Assembly: GCA_965229885.1 (NCBI GenBank)
Contig: CBDDJX010000003.1
Location: forward strand, 868,001 to 932,000
DNA from: DATLLJ01 sp965229885
GTDB taxonomy: Bacteria; Acidobacteriota; Vicinamibacteria; Vicinamibacterales; CAVVIG01
Reading direction: 5' to 3'
DNA length: 64,000 bases
Shown here: positions 43,156 through 52,089 of the stretch, one piece after another
Numbering within the stretch: position 1 is the first letter of the stretch
How the letters are laid out: each line of letters starts with the position of its first letter
The notes under the pieces: model-generated
The model's database searches: none
Told to the model about the DNA's origin: nothing
The model's input: only the letters and a program-made list of their open reading frames with translations
Program-made: the position numbers and the translations under genes

Positions 43156-45207
43156 CTACGACTTCATCGGCAGTTCGACGGTGAACACGGCGCCACCCTC
43201 GGGGTGGTTGGCGGCGATGATCTGCCCACCGTGATCCTGGACGATCCCGTACGCGATCGCCAGGCCCAGCCCGGTGCCCTTGCCGACCTCTTTCGTCGTG
43301 TAGAACGGCTCGAAAATGTGCGACAGCACGTCGGGCGCGAAGCCGCCTCCAGTGTCCCGGACCGTCGCGACGATCAGTTTCCGCGCCGGCGCCGCCGCCG
43401 TCGTGATTTCGATGCGGCCGCCCGCGCCGGCCGATGCGATGGCGTGCTCCGCGTTCATGACCATGTTGAGGAACACCTGATGGAGCAGCAGGGGGTCGCT
43501 CTGGACACGCGGCAGCTTCTCATCATAGTGTCGCACGACTTCGATGCCGGCGGCACGGCATGCGGCCGCCCGCAGGGCGACGACTTTCTGCAGCACGGCG
43601 TTGAGGCTGACCGCGCGTCGGGCCACCCGCCGGGAGCCGGCAAACACGAGCAGGTTGCGCACGATTTTCGCGGCCCGGTCCGCTTCGCGGTAGATCGTCT
43701 GTATTTCGCGCCGCAGCGGCTTGGAGACGGCCCCGGTCACGCGCAGCAGCTCCAGGTGGCCGAGGACACCCTGGAGCGGGTTGTTCAACTCGTGCGCGAT
43801 GCCGGCCACGAACTGGCCGAGCGCCGCCAGCTTTTCCGACTGCGTCAGGCGCTTCCGCAGCTCTTCGCGCTCGGCTTCGAGCTGGGTCTGTGGCGTCACC
43901 GTCATCATGAAGGGTCCCTTCAGTACCGGGTCCAGGGTCTCCCGCGTCGCCGGCGCGCGGCCGTCCGGCCGCGCCGGCTCTTTGGCGAGGTCGGCGAGCC
44001 ATGCGGCCAGGTCCGGCCCGATGACGTCGGTGAGCGGCCGCTCGATCAAGGCCTGGCGCGTTTGTCCGACGCGCGCGGCGAACGCGTTGTTGACGTGGAC
44101 GATCCGTCCAAGCCGATCGAACACCACCACCAGGTGCGCGATGGAATTGAATGTGTCCTCGAGCTCGCGCCGCGACCGCATGATGTCGTCGAGCAGAGAC
44201 AGGTTTTCGATGGCGTTGGACAGCTGGCGCCCGAGCTCGTCGGCGCGGTCGAGCAGGTCCATCTCGCCGCCAGGCTCGACGCGCACGCCTTCGAACACCA
44301 CGGCCCCGAGCGCCCGCCGACGGCCGCGAAGCGGCACTGTGAGGGTGACCGTCGCCTCTTGGTCAACGCCTAATCCAGAGGCGCCCGCGAGAATCTCAGC
44401 CCGCGCGCGCCGCATGGCGCCAGCCGCCGGCGACAGCGGATCGTCCGCGGGGATCTGCCCCTCGCTCGTCTCCCGCTTGGGATCAGTTGACGCCCGCAGC
44501 ACGAGCGACCGCGCACGGCGATCGTGAATCCAGACGGATGTGCAATCGGCGCCGAACAGGCGCTTGGCGCCGTGGCAGAAGATGTCGAGTCCTGCGCCGA
44601 GCTGCAGCGTCGCCGAAAGACTCTGCGCAAACTCGTCGAGGAGCAGCTGCAGATCGCGCTGCAGCTCGTCGCGCTGGCGCAGGCGGGCGAGCTCAATCGC
44701 CAGCAGGAACGCGTCGAGCATCGGCGCGACCTCGTTCCGAAGCGAAGAGGGCGCTGCGCCGCTGAAGCCGATGGCGACCATCCCGATGCGATCGCTGCCG
44801 CGGCTGAGCGGCAGGAGAAGCGCCGCGCGCGCGTGCAGCCGGGACGCGAGATCGGGCATGTCGCGATCCGCGTCCGTGACGACGAGCGGCGTGCCACGGG
44901 CAAACGCGTCGGAGATGATCGCCGCCTCGTCGGGCGCCGGCGCCCACGGATCGGTGGGAAAGGCGTCGAGGCCGAAGCCCGAGGTGGCCTGCATCACACC
45001 GTTGCGGGGGTTGCGTTCGAAGAGCAGCGAGCAGCTGCCGCCCGTCACGTCGAGCGCGTGCTGGTACAGCGGCGGCAACAAGTCGACGAGGCGCGTCGCG
45101 TGCGCCAGAAGCGAGACCAGGTTGGGCGTGGCGACTCCCGTCCCGCTGCCGCTCTCGTCGGCGGAGGCGGGGCGCGTCAATCGCCGCGGGTGGACGTCTC
45201 GGGGCAT
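43156..45207 (-). CDS. GAF-PAS sensor histidine kinase
   Basis: A 683-residue soluble kinase from ATG 45207 (GAGAGAG just before it). It has two GAF-like domains (about 30-175 and 185-335), a PAS domain (about 345-450, VVVFDRLGRIVHVNNAFAAR), a HisKA domain with phospho-H472 in FVAGIAHELNNPLQGVLGHL and HATPase_c (QVFLNMVMNAEHAI, VRDTGGGFAPDV, GKGTGLGLAIAYGIV). The GAF domains suggest sensing of a small molecule or redox state inside the cell. Its partner is the HTH-REC protein encoded directly downstream. Confidence 0.92.
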   Translation of the reverse strand: MPRDVHPRRLTRPASADESGSGTGVATPNLVSLLAHATRLVDLLPPLYQHALDVTGGSCSLLFERNPRNGVMQATSGFGLDAFPTDPWAPAPDEAAIISDAFARGTPLVVTDADRDMPDLASRLHARAALLLPLSRGSDRIGMVAIGFSGAAPSSLRNEVAPMLDAFLLAIELARLRQRDELQRDLQLLLDEFAQSLSATLQLGAGLDIFCHGAKRLFGADCTSVWIHDRRARSLVLRASTDPKRETSEGQIPADDPLSPAAGAMRRARAEILAGASGLGVDQEATVTLTVPLRGRRRALGAVVFEGVRVEPGGEMDLLDRADELGRQLSNAIENLSLLDDIMRSRRELEDTFNSIAHLVVVFDRLGRIVHVNNAFAARVGQTRQALIERPLTDVIGPDLAAWLADLAKEPARPDGRAPATRETLDPVLKGPFMMTVTPQTQLEAEREELRKRLTQSEKLAALGQFVAGIAHELNNPLQGVLGHLELLRVTGAVSKPLRREIQTIYREADRAAKIVRNLLVFAGSRRVARRAVSLNAVLQKVVALRAAACRAAGIEVVRHYDEKLPRVQSDPLLLHQVFLNMVMNAEHAIASAGAGGRIEITTAAAPARKLIVATVRDTGGGFAPDVLSHIFEPFYTTKEVGKGTGLGLAIAYGIVQDHGGQIIAANHPEGGAVFTVELPMKS

Positions 45208-45272
45208 CTCTCTCGTGTTTGTGGAACCCGGGGTCAGCGCTCGGGAATTGTATGCGATTGGTATACGGTGCC

Positions 45273-45301
45273 CCATTACACGACACCAACCGTCAAGTCA
45301 A
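45273..45301 (-). promoter_or_regulatory. Promoter for GAF kinase operon, TTGACT-N17-TAATGG
   Basis: On the minus strand TTGACT (45301-45296) is 17 bp from TAATGG (45278-45273). It lies 66 bp before the kinase ATG in the divergent gap shared with the ECF sigma gene. Confidence 0.45.
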
Positions 45302-45342
45302 CCGTTAGCAGCAGTGAAATGAGGTTGTTACGCTGCCGGACC

Positions 45343-45348
45343 TATAAT
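45343..45348 (+). promoter_or_regulatory. Perfect -10 TATAAT before ECF sigma gene
   Basis: TATAAT lies about 80 bp before the sigma-factor ATG. The -35 position is weak (near GAGGTT), so activation by another factor is possible. Auto-regulation by the ECF sigma cannot be judged. Confidence 0.45.
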
Positions 45349-45428
45349 GGCGTGCCAAGAAGATCATTCCGACCGATCGCCGGCCCCGGCCGTCTAATCA
45401 GTGAGAAGAGAGGGCCTTCCGGCTCCGC

Positions 45429-46001
45429 ATGACGTCAACTGACGAAGAGCTGGTGGCGCGCTCAATTGGCGGCGACGCCGACAGCTTCAACCAACTCATT
45501 CTGCGGTGGGAACGGCCCATCTACGCCCTCGCGTACCGCACGATCGGGCGCCAAGAGGAGGCGCGCGACGTGTGCCAGGAGACCTTTCTCCGGGCCTTTC
45601 GCGCGCTGCCCGGCTTTCGCGGTCAGGCCAAGTTCTCGTCCTGGCTGTACCGAATCGCGTTGAATCTGTGCCGCGACTGGATCCGCCGCGAGCGGCGGAC
45701 CGGGTTCGTCCAGCCGCCCGAGGACGTCGATCTGATCGATCTCGTGGCCGCGGTCGAACCATCGGAATCGATCGAAGATCTGGTGGCGCGGAAAGATCAG
45801 CTGCGGGCGGTCGAGCGCGCGATGGTGCTGCTGCCCGAGGAGCAGCGGACAGCGATCGTGCTCAAGGAATATCACGAGCTCACGTTTCAGGAGATCGCGG
45901 ATCTGCTGGGATGCCCCCTCAGCACGGTCAAGACGCGGTTATATCAGGGGCTTTCGGTGCTGCGCCGGGAGCTGGCGAAGAGTGGAAGAGCAACGTTATG
46001 A
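45429..46001 (+). CDS. ECF-type RNA polymerase sigma factor
   Basis: A 190-residue sigma-70-family factor. Region 2 (about 10-85) contains YALAYRTIGRQEEARDVCQE, TFLRAFRALPGFRGQAKFSS and WLYRIALNLCRDW. Region 4 (about 130-185) has LLPEEQRTAIVLKEYHELTF, QEIADLLGCPLSTVKTRLYQ. Regions 1 and 3 are absent as in ECF factors. The stop overlaps the anti-sigma start by ATGA, a coupled pair. Confidence 0.95.
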   Translation: MTSTDEELVARSIGGDADSFNQLILRWERPIYALAYRTIGRQEEARDVCQETFLRAFRALPGFRGQAKFSSWLYRIALNLCRDWIRRERRTGFVQPPEDVDLIDLVAAVEPSESIEDLVARKDQLRAVERAMVLLPEEQRTAIVLKEYHELTFQEIADLLGCPLSTVKTRLYQGLSVLRRELAKSGRATL

Positions 46002-46858
46002 CTGAACACCTCTGTCGGTACTCAGGCGATCGCGATCACGCGATCGTGTCGTATCTCTACAGCGACGAGGGCGGTTTCGATCGGGCCGAGCGGGCGGCGT
46101 TCGACCGACACCTCGCCACGTGCGATCGCTGCCGCGCCGAACTGGCCGCGTTCGAGGGCGTACGTGTGTCGCTCGGACACTGGTCGCCGCCGGGCCTTCG
46201 CCCGGAGGACCGACTGAGCTTCGGCGCGGTAAGCCCAGGACCGAGCGTTAGCGAGGCGCGCCGAAGCGCCGACGGCGCGAAGGAGGCCAGCCACGGATTG
46301 TGGTGGCGCGAAGTTCCCGCATGGGCTCAAGTCGCCGCGGCGATGGTATGCCTCGGCGTTGGGGCGGCCATCGCGAACTTGGACGTGCGGTACGACACCA
46401 GGGGCCTTCAGGTGCGGACCGGCTGGTGGACGGCCGCGCCTGCGCCTGCCGCCGAGACCAGTCGACCCGTCATGGGAACCTCGCGAGACGAGGCCCCGTG
46501 GCGCGTGGAACTGACGGCGCTCGAGCAGCGGCTTCGCGCAGACGTGCGCCAGACGCCGGCTCCCGCAGGGAGTGTAGCGACGGTACCGCCTGGGCCGAAT
46601 CCGGCTAACGCCCTCGATAGTGAGGCGCTCCGCCGCGTCCGCGCGCTCGTCGACGAGAGCGAGCGGCGTCAGCAGCGGGAGCTCGCGTTGCGACTGGCGG
46701 AGGCCGTTCGCGAAGTGAACGTGCAGCGGCAGGCCGATCTCGTGAGAATCGACCGCAACATCGGCTCGATGCAGAACCGTACGGGCCGCGAGATGCTGAG
46801 ACAGCGCAATGAGATGCTGAACTACGTCTCGCTGCGCACGGCTTCGCAGAGACCGTAG
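45998..46858 (+). CDS. Membrane-bound zinc-finger anti-sigma factor
   Basis: A 286-residue protein. An anti-sigma zinc motif lies at 38-45 (HLATCDRCRAEL: H38, C42, C45). One membrane segment at about 107-128 (VPAWAQVAAAMVCLGVGAAI) separates it from a C-terminal periplasmic part rich in Arg and Gln with a coiled-coil-like region (DESERRQQRELALRLAEAVR). It should hold the ECF sigma at the membrane until an envelope signal releases it. Start overlaps the sigma stop by 4 bp. Confidence 0.88.
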   Translation: MTEHLCRYSGDRDHAIVSYLYSDEGGFDRAERAAFDRHLATCDRCRAELAAFEGVRVSLGHWSPPGLRPEDRLSFGAVSPGPSVSEARRSADGAKEASHGLWWREVPAWAQVAAAMVCLGVGAAIANLDVRYDTRGLQVRTGWWTAAPAPAAETSRPVMGTSRDEAPWRVELTALEQRLRADVRQTPAPAGSVATVPPGPNPANALDSEALRRVRALVDESERRQQRELALRLAEAVREVNVQRQADLVRIDRNIGSMQNRTGREMLRQRNEMLNYVSLRTASQRP

Positions 46859-46867
46859 CCAGGGAGG

Positions 46868-47650
46868 ATGATTGTGAAGAGGATCGCATTGGTGGTGCTT
46901 GGCGCCGTCACCATGAACGCGGGCGCCGCGTCCGCCCAGACGAGGCAGTCCGTCGCGGAACAGAAGCAGGCACGCTACGAGATCACCCAGATGGAGCGGG
47001 TGCTCGAGGGTGCCGTCGAGCATGGCGTCGCGAATATTCGCGATCGACTGCGGGCGCTCGGGCCAACGCAACTACTCGTCAACGACAACGCGCAGGCTCG
47101 CGGTTTCCGTCTCGACAGCTACGGCGTGTTCTTTGACGTCGTGGTGCCGCCGCTCGACACGACCATCCTCTGGAGCATCCGCACGCTCGACCAGAACTTT
47201 CTGGGCCTGCAGAGCGCGCTCAAGGAGCTCGAGGCGCACGTCAGGCAATCCGGGGACGTGAACCTCGAACAGGCGCTCAGGCGCATCGAGCTGCAGGTGG
47301 ACCCGCTCCTGGTCGCCCGCTCAGGAACGTCAGCCGCGTCAGCCACGTCAGCGACACCCGAGCAGGCCGTGGATCCGATCTTTGCCGACCCGGACGAGGC
47401 CTATCGGGCCGAGGTAACGCGGGCGCTCATGGAGGCGTTGCTCGATCACAGCAGCTCGCTCGGGATCGAACCGTCCGAATGGCTGACGATCGCGGCCAGG
47501 CGCAACGACGAACGCCCTCGGCTCGCCCCGACCGACACCGATGCCCGGACCTTCTTTATTCGACTGCGGGGCTCGGAACTGGCGGCGTTTCTAGCCAGGC
47601 AGATCACGCGTGAAGAGGCCCTGCAGCGGATCGAGGTGCGAGTGTTCTAG
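46868..47650 (+). CDS. Exported protein of unknown function in sigma operon
   Basis: A 260-residue protein with signal sequence MIVKRIALVVLGAVTMNAGA ending A-S-A. The mature part has DSYGVFFDVVVPPLDTTILW, which resembles the exported partner proteins often found behind ECF/anti-sigma pairs in Acidobacteriota, and a Ser/Ala-rich linker (RSGTSAASATSATPEQA). It lies 9 bp after the anti-sigma gene with AGGGAGG as ribosome site. Likely a periplasmic target or sensor of the system; function unknown. Confidence 0.75.
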   Translation: MIVKRIALVVLGAVTMNAGAASAQTRQSVAEQKQARYEITQMERVLEGAVEHGVANIRDRLRALGPTQLLVNDNAQARGFRLDSYGVFFDVVVPPLDTTILWSIRTLDQNFLGLQSALKELEAHVRQSGDVNLEQALRRIELQVDPLLVARSGTSAASATSATPEQAVDPIFADPDEAYRAEVTRALMEALLDHSSSLGIEPSEWLTIAARRNDERPRLAPTDTDARTFFIRLRGSELAAFLARQITREEALQRIEVRVF

Positions 47651-47660
47651 AATAGCGCGC

Positions 47661-48155
47661 ATGCCCGCCTCAGCCCGTGCCCTGATCCCCGTCCTGGCGT
47701 TCGCCCTGCTCGGTTCCGGCTGCGGCGGCCCCCCCGTCGATCTCAAGCAAGGCCTGCAGATCGACGTCGTCGACACCGGCTGGTTCGATGCGGGCATCGT
47801 CGAAGGCAAGAATAAGCTCGTTCCCATCGTCTCCTTCACCGTCAAGAACGTGTCCGATCAGAAGCTCGTCAGCCTTCAGATGATGACGAGTTTTTTTCGT
47901 GTCAGCGACACCTCCTCGGAGTGGGGGAACAGCCTCCTCAATGTGGCGGGGTCTGATGGACTCGCGCCCGGCGCGACGACACCGACGCTGACGATGAAGT
48001 CGATGCTTGGTTATACCGGGACGGAGCCGCGGGCCGACATGCTCATGAACACCCAATTCGTCGATGCGATGGTCAAGCTTGTGGCGAAGTACGCGGCAGC
48101 GCAGTGGATGCACGTCCGCGAACTGCCCATCGAGCGGAAGCTGATCATAGGGTGA
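47661..48155 (+). CDS. Small lipoprotein of unknown function
   Basis: A 164-residue protein. The signal peptide MPASARALIPVLAFALLGSG ends with lipobox LLGSGC. The mature domain (about 28-130) reads DVVDTGWFDAGIVEGKNKLV and PIVSFTVKNVSDQKLVSLQM, a beta-sandwich-like pattern. A -10-like TAGAAT lies 7 bp before the ATG, so it may also be transcribed alone. It follows the sigma operon by 10 bp. Confidence 0.75.
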   Translation: MPASARALIPVLAFALLGSGCGGPPVDLKQGLQIDVVDTGWFDAGIVEGKNKLVPIVSFTVKNVSDQKLVSLQMMTSFFRVSDTSSEWGNSLLNVAGSDGLAPGATTPTLTMKSMLGYTGTEPRADMLMNTQFVDAMVKLVAKYAAAQWMHVRELPIERKLIIG

Positions 48156-48171
48156 CCCCGGCACGGCGCGC

Positions 48172-49169
48172 GTGAGCGCTCCGCCCTCGCCATCCTTCGA
48201 TCGCCGTCTCGGGCCCTTCGATGTGGCCGCCATCGTGGTCTCCAACGTCATCGGCGGCGGCATTTTCTTCGTTCCGATTCTCGTCGCCGCGCTCGTCTCG
48301 GATGCGCGGGCGATTCTGTTCGTCTGGGCGCTCGGCGGCGCGTTGGCGTTTGCCGGTGCCATGGCGTACGCGGAGCTCGCGGCGCTGCGGCCGCACGCCG
48401 GTGGCGAGTACGTGTACCTTCGCGACGCGTTCGGGCCGGCCGCGGGGTTCCTGAGCGGGTGGACGTCGTTTGTCGCCGGTTTCTCTGGCGCCATCGCGGC
48501 GAGCTCGATCGCGCTTGCGGATTACGCCGGCCGCTTTTTCCCAGCGGCGGCGGACGTCTCACCGCTGCTGACCGTGCCGCTGCCGGGAATTCCACTGGTC
48601 GTTTCGCACAAGACGCTCGTCGCCCTGGCGGCCATTTGGCGCGCTGACGGTCGTCCACATCCGTGGGCTCGGGCTCGGGCGCGTCGTGCAGAACGGACTG
48701 GCCGCCCTGAAGGTTGCGGCCCTGCATGAGCGCGATGATGATCGCCGACCCGCGCGTGTACTCCGCGATGGCGCGCGACGGAGTGTTCGCGGCTCCGGCG
48801 GGAGAAATCCATCCGAAGTTTCACGCTCCGGCGCAGGCGATCGTCGCCCAGGCGATCTGGAGCGGCGTCCTCGTGCTGTCGGGCACGTTGTCGCAGCTCG
48901 TGAGCTACACAGGATTTGCCGTCGTGCTGTTTTCAGCGATTGCGGTGGCCGCCGTGTTCGTGCTGCGGCGGCGCGAGCCGCTTGAGCCACGGCCGTTCCG
49001 CGCGTGGGGGTATCCGTGGGCACCGGCGACCTTCGTTGTGGCGAGCGCGCTGATGCTGGCGAACGAGATCTACAGGAACCCGTGGACCTCCGCCGCTGGT
49101 CTTGCCGTCATCGGCGCCGGCGTGCCGATGTACTGGTGGATGCAGCGGGGCAATCGGCAAGGGCCCTAA
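48172..49169 (+). pseudogene. APC-family amino-acid permease, internal deletion and frameshifts
   Basis: The 5-prime part from GTG 48172 codes membrane segments 1-4 (GPFDVAAIVVSNVIGGGIFF, AYAELAALRPHAGGEYVYLR) up to SHKTLVALAAI. After a frameshift near 48640 it reads ALTVVHIRGLGLGRVVQNGL and AALKVAAL, then after a second junction near 48720 MSAMMIADPRVYSAMARDGV and PKFHAPAQAIVAQAIWSG to the end. About 150 residues for the middle membrane segments are missing. The product cannot be a working 12-segment permease. Confidence 0.8.
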
Positions 49170-49170
49170 A

Positions 49171-49980
49171 TTACCTGATCCGCCGCAGGTCGCCCTCAAA
49201 CTTCGTCGTCTCGGCGAACCGGATCTGGACGTCAAAGGTGAGCGTCTCATGGTCTGGCGCTCGCACTTCGATGCGATGCGGACCCGACGGGAGGTGAAGG
49301 CGCTGGAGAACCCCGTCGAAGTCGTCGACGATGCCGACGAAGTAGCCGTCGACGAACACCTGGGCATCCCGCGGCCTGATCTTCAGGCGCAGATTGCCGT
49401 CAGCGGGATAGGAGTGGACGCCGGGATATCCGTAGCCATAGGGAGGATATCCATAGGTGCCGTACACTCCATAACTTCCATAACTTCGATACCAGGGCGA
49501 ATACGGATCGTAGAGGACATAGGGACCGTACGAGCTTCCGTAGTAGCTGCCGAAGCCCGCGCTGCCGTAACCCCATGGCCGGTAGCCGCGGTAGTACCGC
49601 GCAGGGGGCGGCACCACATTCCCGCGCGGCGGAGGACGCACGGATCCGCGCGGGACCGCGGTGCCTTCCGCGTGTCTCCCGTCGCGCGGCCTCGCACCTT
49701 GCTCCTGCCGGGAAGTCGTCGTCGAACCCGAACCTGTCGCCTCGCCTGTCCTCGGGGTCGTTCGCCTCGCGGCCTGGCCCGATTCGCGGGCGGGCGGCGT
49801 AGCCGGCGCAGCGGCCCGGGGTGGCGCCGGCGCTCCGTCCCGCGGAACAGCCCGCGAGCTGTCGGTATCGCCGCCGCGGCCGCGGTTTCGACCCTGCGCG
49901 GTAGCGGTATCGGGAAGGGCAAGCAGCAGGACGACCGCGGCCGTGAACCAACGCGTCGACACCAGGAAGGGATATGGCAT
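49171..49980 (-). CDS. Exported PEGA-domain protein with Tyr/Gly-rich middle
   Basis: A 269-residue protein. The start at 49980 (MPYPFLVSTRWFTAAVVLLL) is chosen because GGAG lies 7 bp upstream; an ATG 15 bp earlier lacks one. After the signal sequence comes a Pro/Ala/Arg-rich disordered stretch, then a Tyr/Gly-rich segment (YRPWGYGSAGFGSYYGSSYG) and a C-terminal PEGA domain at about 195-269 (RPRDAQVFVDGYFVGIVDDF, LPSGPHRIEVRAPDHETLTF). PEGA domains occur in surface and cell-wall proteins. It is divergent from hslV. Confidence 0.8.
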   Translation of the reverse strand: MPYPFLVSTRWFTAAVVLLLALPDTATAQGRNRGRGGDTDSSRAVPRDGAPAPPRAAAPATPPARESGQAARRTTPRTGEATGSGSTTTSRQEQGARPRDGRHAEGTAVPRGSVRPPPRGNVVPPPARYYRGYRPWGYGSAGFGSYYGSSYGPYVLYDPYSPWYRSYGSYGVYGTYGYPPYGYGYPGVHSYPADGNLRLKIRPRDAQVFVDGYFVGIVDDFDGVLQRLHLPSGPHRIEVRAPDHETLTFDVQIRFAETTKFEGDLRRIR

Positions 49981-50121
49981 GTGATGCTCCGGCATGTTCT
50001 TTAGCAACCAGGCTGCCAGTTGGACCGCCACCAATGCCCCCAGCATTGGCCAGATTTCTTCCCGCGTCACGCATTTGTGGCGGCGGCCTGTCCACCGGCG
50101 AGTGCAGCGCGTCCAGATTTC

Positions 50122-50151
50122 TTGACACTCTTCGAACCCGACCGATAGACT
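50122..50151 (+). promoter_or_regulatory. Promoter for hslV-hslU, TTGACA-N18-TAGACT
   Basis: TTGACA at 50122-50127 and TAGACT at 50146-50151 are 18 bp apart. Initiation near 50158 would leave a leader of only about 9 nt before the hslV ATG at 50167. Confidence 0.55.
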
Positions 50152-50166
50152 CGAAAACCTGCCGCC

Positions 50167-50694
50167 ATGTTCAAGAGCACCACCATTCTTGCCGTCCGAC
50201 ACCACGACAGGGCCGTTCTGGCCGGCGATGGCCAGGTCACATTCGGCCAGATGGTCGTGAAACAGCGCGCCCGCAAGATCCGGCGGCTCTACAACGATCG
50301 CATTCTGGCCGGCTTTGCCGGGTCGGCGGCCGATTCGTTCGCGCTGTTTGCGCGCTTTGAGTCGAAGCTCGAGCAGTACAGGGGCAATCTCGAACGGTCG
50401 GCCGTGGAGCTGGCGAAAGACTGGCGCAGCGATCGGGTCCTGCGGCGTCTCGAGGCGATGCTTGTGGTGCTGGACAAGTCGGCGACGTTCCTCTTGTCGG
50501 GCACAGGGGATCTGATCGAGCCCGATGACGGGATTGTGGCGATCGGATCGGGCGGGCCGTACGCGGCCGCGGCTGCGAAGGCGCTGGCGAACAACACCGA
50601 CCTCGACGCGCGGGCGATCGCCGAAAAGGCGATGGCGATTGCCGCCGAGATCTGTATCTACACGAATGCCAATATCGTCCTTGAGGAACTGTAA
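50167..50694 (+). CDS. hslV: ATP-dependent protease subunit HslV
   Basis: A 175-residue threonine peptidase. The N-terminus MFKSTTILAVRHHDRAVLAG exposes the catalytic Thr after removal of MFKS; GDGQVTFGQMVVKQRARKIR and GIVAIGSGGPYAAAAAKAL are family motifs. It forms the hexameric double-ring chamber opened by HslU. hslU starts 15 bp downstream. Confidence 0.96.
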   Translation: MFKSTTILAVRHHDRAVLAGDGQVTFGQMVVKQRARKIRRLYNDRILAGFAGSAADSFALFARFESKLEQYRGNLERSAVELAKDWRSDRVLRRLEAMLVVLDKSATFLLSGTGDLIEPDDGIVAIGSGGPYAAAAAKALANNTDLDARAIAEKAMAIAAEICIYTNANIVLEEL

Positions 50695-50709
50695 CGTGGT
50701 GGAGTTGTA

Positions 50710-52089
50710 GTGCCGATTTACCTTCCCGAGACCACCCCCGTGTCGGCCGACACGCTCACGCCCAGGCAAATCGTCGCCGAGCTGGACAAGTACGTCATCG
50801 GTCAGAAAGCGGCCAAGCGCGCCGTCGCGATCGCGCTGCGCAACCGCATGCGGCGGCAGAAGCTCGCGCCGGAACTGGCCGAGGAGATCGCTCCGAAGAA
50901 CATCCTGATGATCGGGCCGACCGGCGTCGGCAAGACCGAGATCGCGCGCCGGCTCGCCCGGCTCGCGCAATCGCCGTTCATTAAGGTCGAGGCCTCGAAA
51001 TTCACCGAAGTGGGCTACGTGGGGCGCGACGTCGAGTCGATGGTGCGCGACCTGGTGGAGCTGGGGGTCGATATGGTCCGCGGCGAGCGCCTCGAGGAAG
51101 TGCACGCGAAGGCCGGACAGAGTGCGGAAGAGCGGCTGCTCGATCTCCTGCTCCCGCCGTCTCGTCCGCCGGCGCCCGATGAGGACGGGCCCGCTGTGCA
51201 GAATCAGTTGCAGCAGACGCGCGAACGGTTCCGCGAGCAGCTCCGTGCCGGCCGGCTCGACGCGCGCATCGTCGAGATGGACGTCCGGGAGAAGTCGTTT
51301 CCGTCCTTCGAGATCGTCGCTGGCCCGGCGCTCGAGGACGTGGACGTCAACCTGAAGGACATGATGTCGGGCCTGTTCCAGGGCAAGACGAAGAAGCGGC
51401 GGATGAAAGTCCCCGAAGCGCTGCAGCACCTCACGCAGGATGAAGAACAGAAGCTCATCGACATGGACAGTGTGGCGCGGACGGCGGTCGAGCGGGTTGA
51501 GCAGGCGGGCATCATCTTCGTTGACGAGATCGACAAGATTGCGGGCCGCGAGGGTGCGCAAGGGCCCGACATCAGCCGCGAAGGCGTCCAGCGCGACATC
51601 CTGCCGATCGTCGAAGGCACGACCGTGAACACGAAATACGGGATGGTGCGCACGGATCACATCCTGTTCATCGCCGCCGGTGCGTTTCACGTGTCGAAGC
51701 CATCGGATCTCATTCCTGAGCTGCAGGGCCGTTTTCCGATCCGCGTGGAGCTCGAGGCGCTCGGCAAGGAGGAATTCATCCGCATCCTGACCGAGCCGCG
51801 CAGCGCCCTCGTCAAGCAGTACATGGCGCTGATGGAAACTGAAGGCATCGAGCTGACGTTTACCGCCGGCGCCGTCGAGCGGATCGCCTTTTTCGCGACC
51901 GAGGTCAACGAGCGCACGGAGAACATCGGCGCACGGCGGCTGCACACGGTTATGGAGAAACTCCTCGACGAGATTTCGTTCGAGGGGCCCGATCTCGTCG
52001 AGAAAATCGTGACGATCGACGATGCCTACGTCACGAAGATGCTGGCTGACATCGTGAAGAACGAGGACCTGTCGCGGTACATTCTGTGA
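50710..52089 (+). CDS. hslU: ATP-dependent protease ATPase subunit HslU
   Basis: A 459-residue AAA+ unfoldase, GTG start at 50710. Walker A GPTGVGKTE (69-77), pore motif KFTEVGYVGRDVESMVRDLV, Walker B GIIFVDEIDKIA, sensor regions and the C-terminal ending KNEDLSRYIL needed for docking on HslV. The I domain (about 130-240) is present. Its stop overlaps the next gene's GTG start. Confidence 0.97.
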   Translation: MPIYLPETTPVSADTLTPRQIVAELDKYVIGQKAAKRAVAIALRNRMRRQKLAPELAEEIAPKNILMIGPTGVGKTEIARRLARLAQSPFIKVEASKFTEVGYVGRDVESMVRDLVELGVDMVRGERLEEVHAKAGQSAEERLLDLLLPPSRPPAPDEDGPAVQNQLQQTRERFREQLRAGRLDARIVEMDVREKSFPSFEIVAGPALEDVDVNLKDMMSGLFQGKTKKRRMKVPEALQHLTQDEEQKLIDMDSVARTAVERVEQAGIIFVDEIDKIAGREGAQGPDISREGVQRDILPIVEGTTVNTKYGMVRTDHILFIAAGAFHVSKPSDLIPELQGRFPIRVELEALGKEEFIRILTEPRSALVKQYMALMETEGIELTFTAGAVERIAFFATEVNERTENIGARRLHTVMEKLLDEISFEGPDLVEKIVTIDDAYVTKMLADIVKNEDLSRYIL

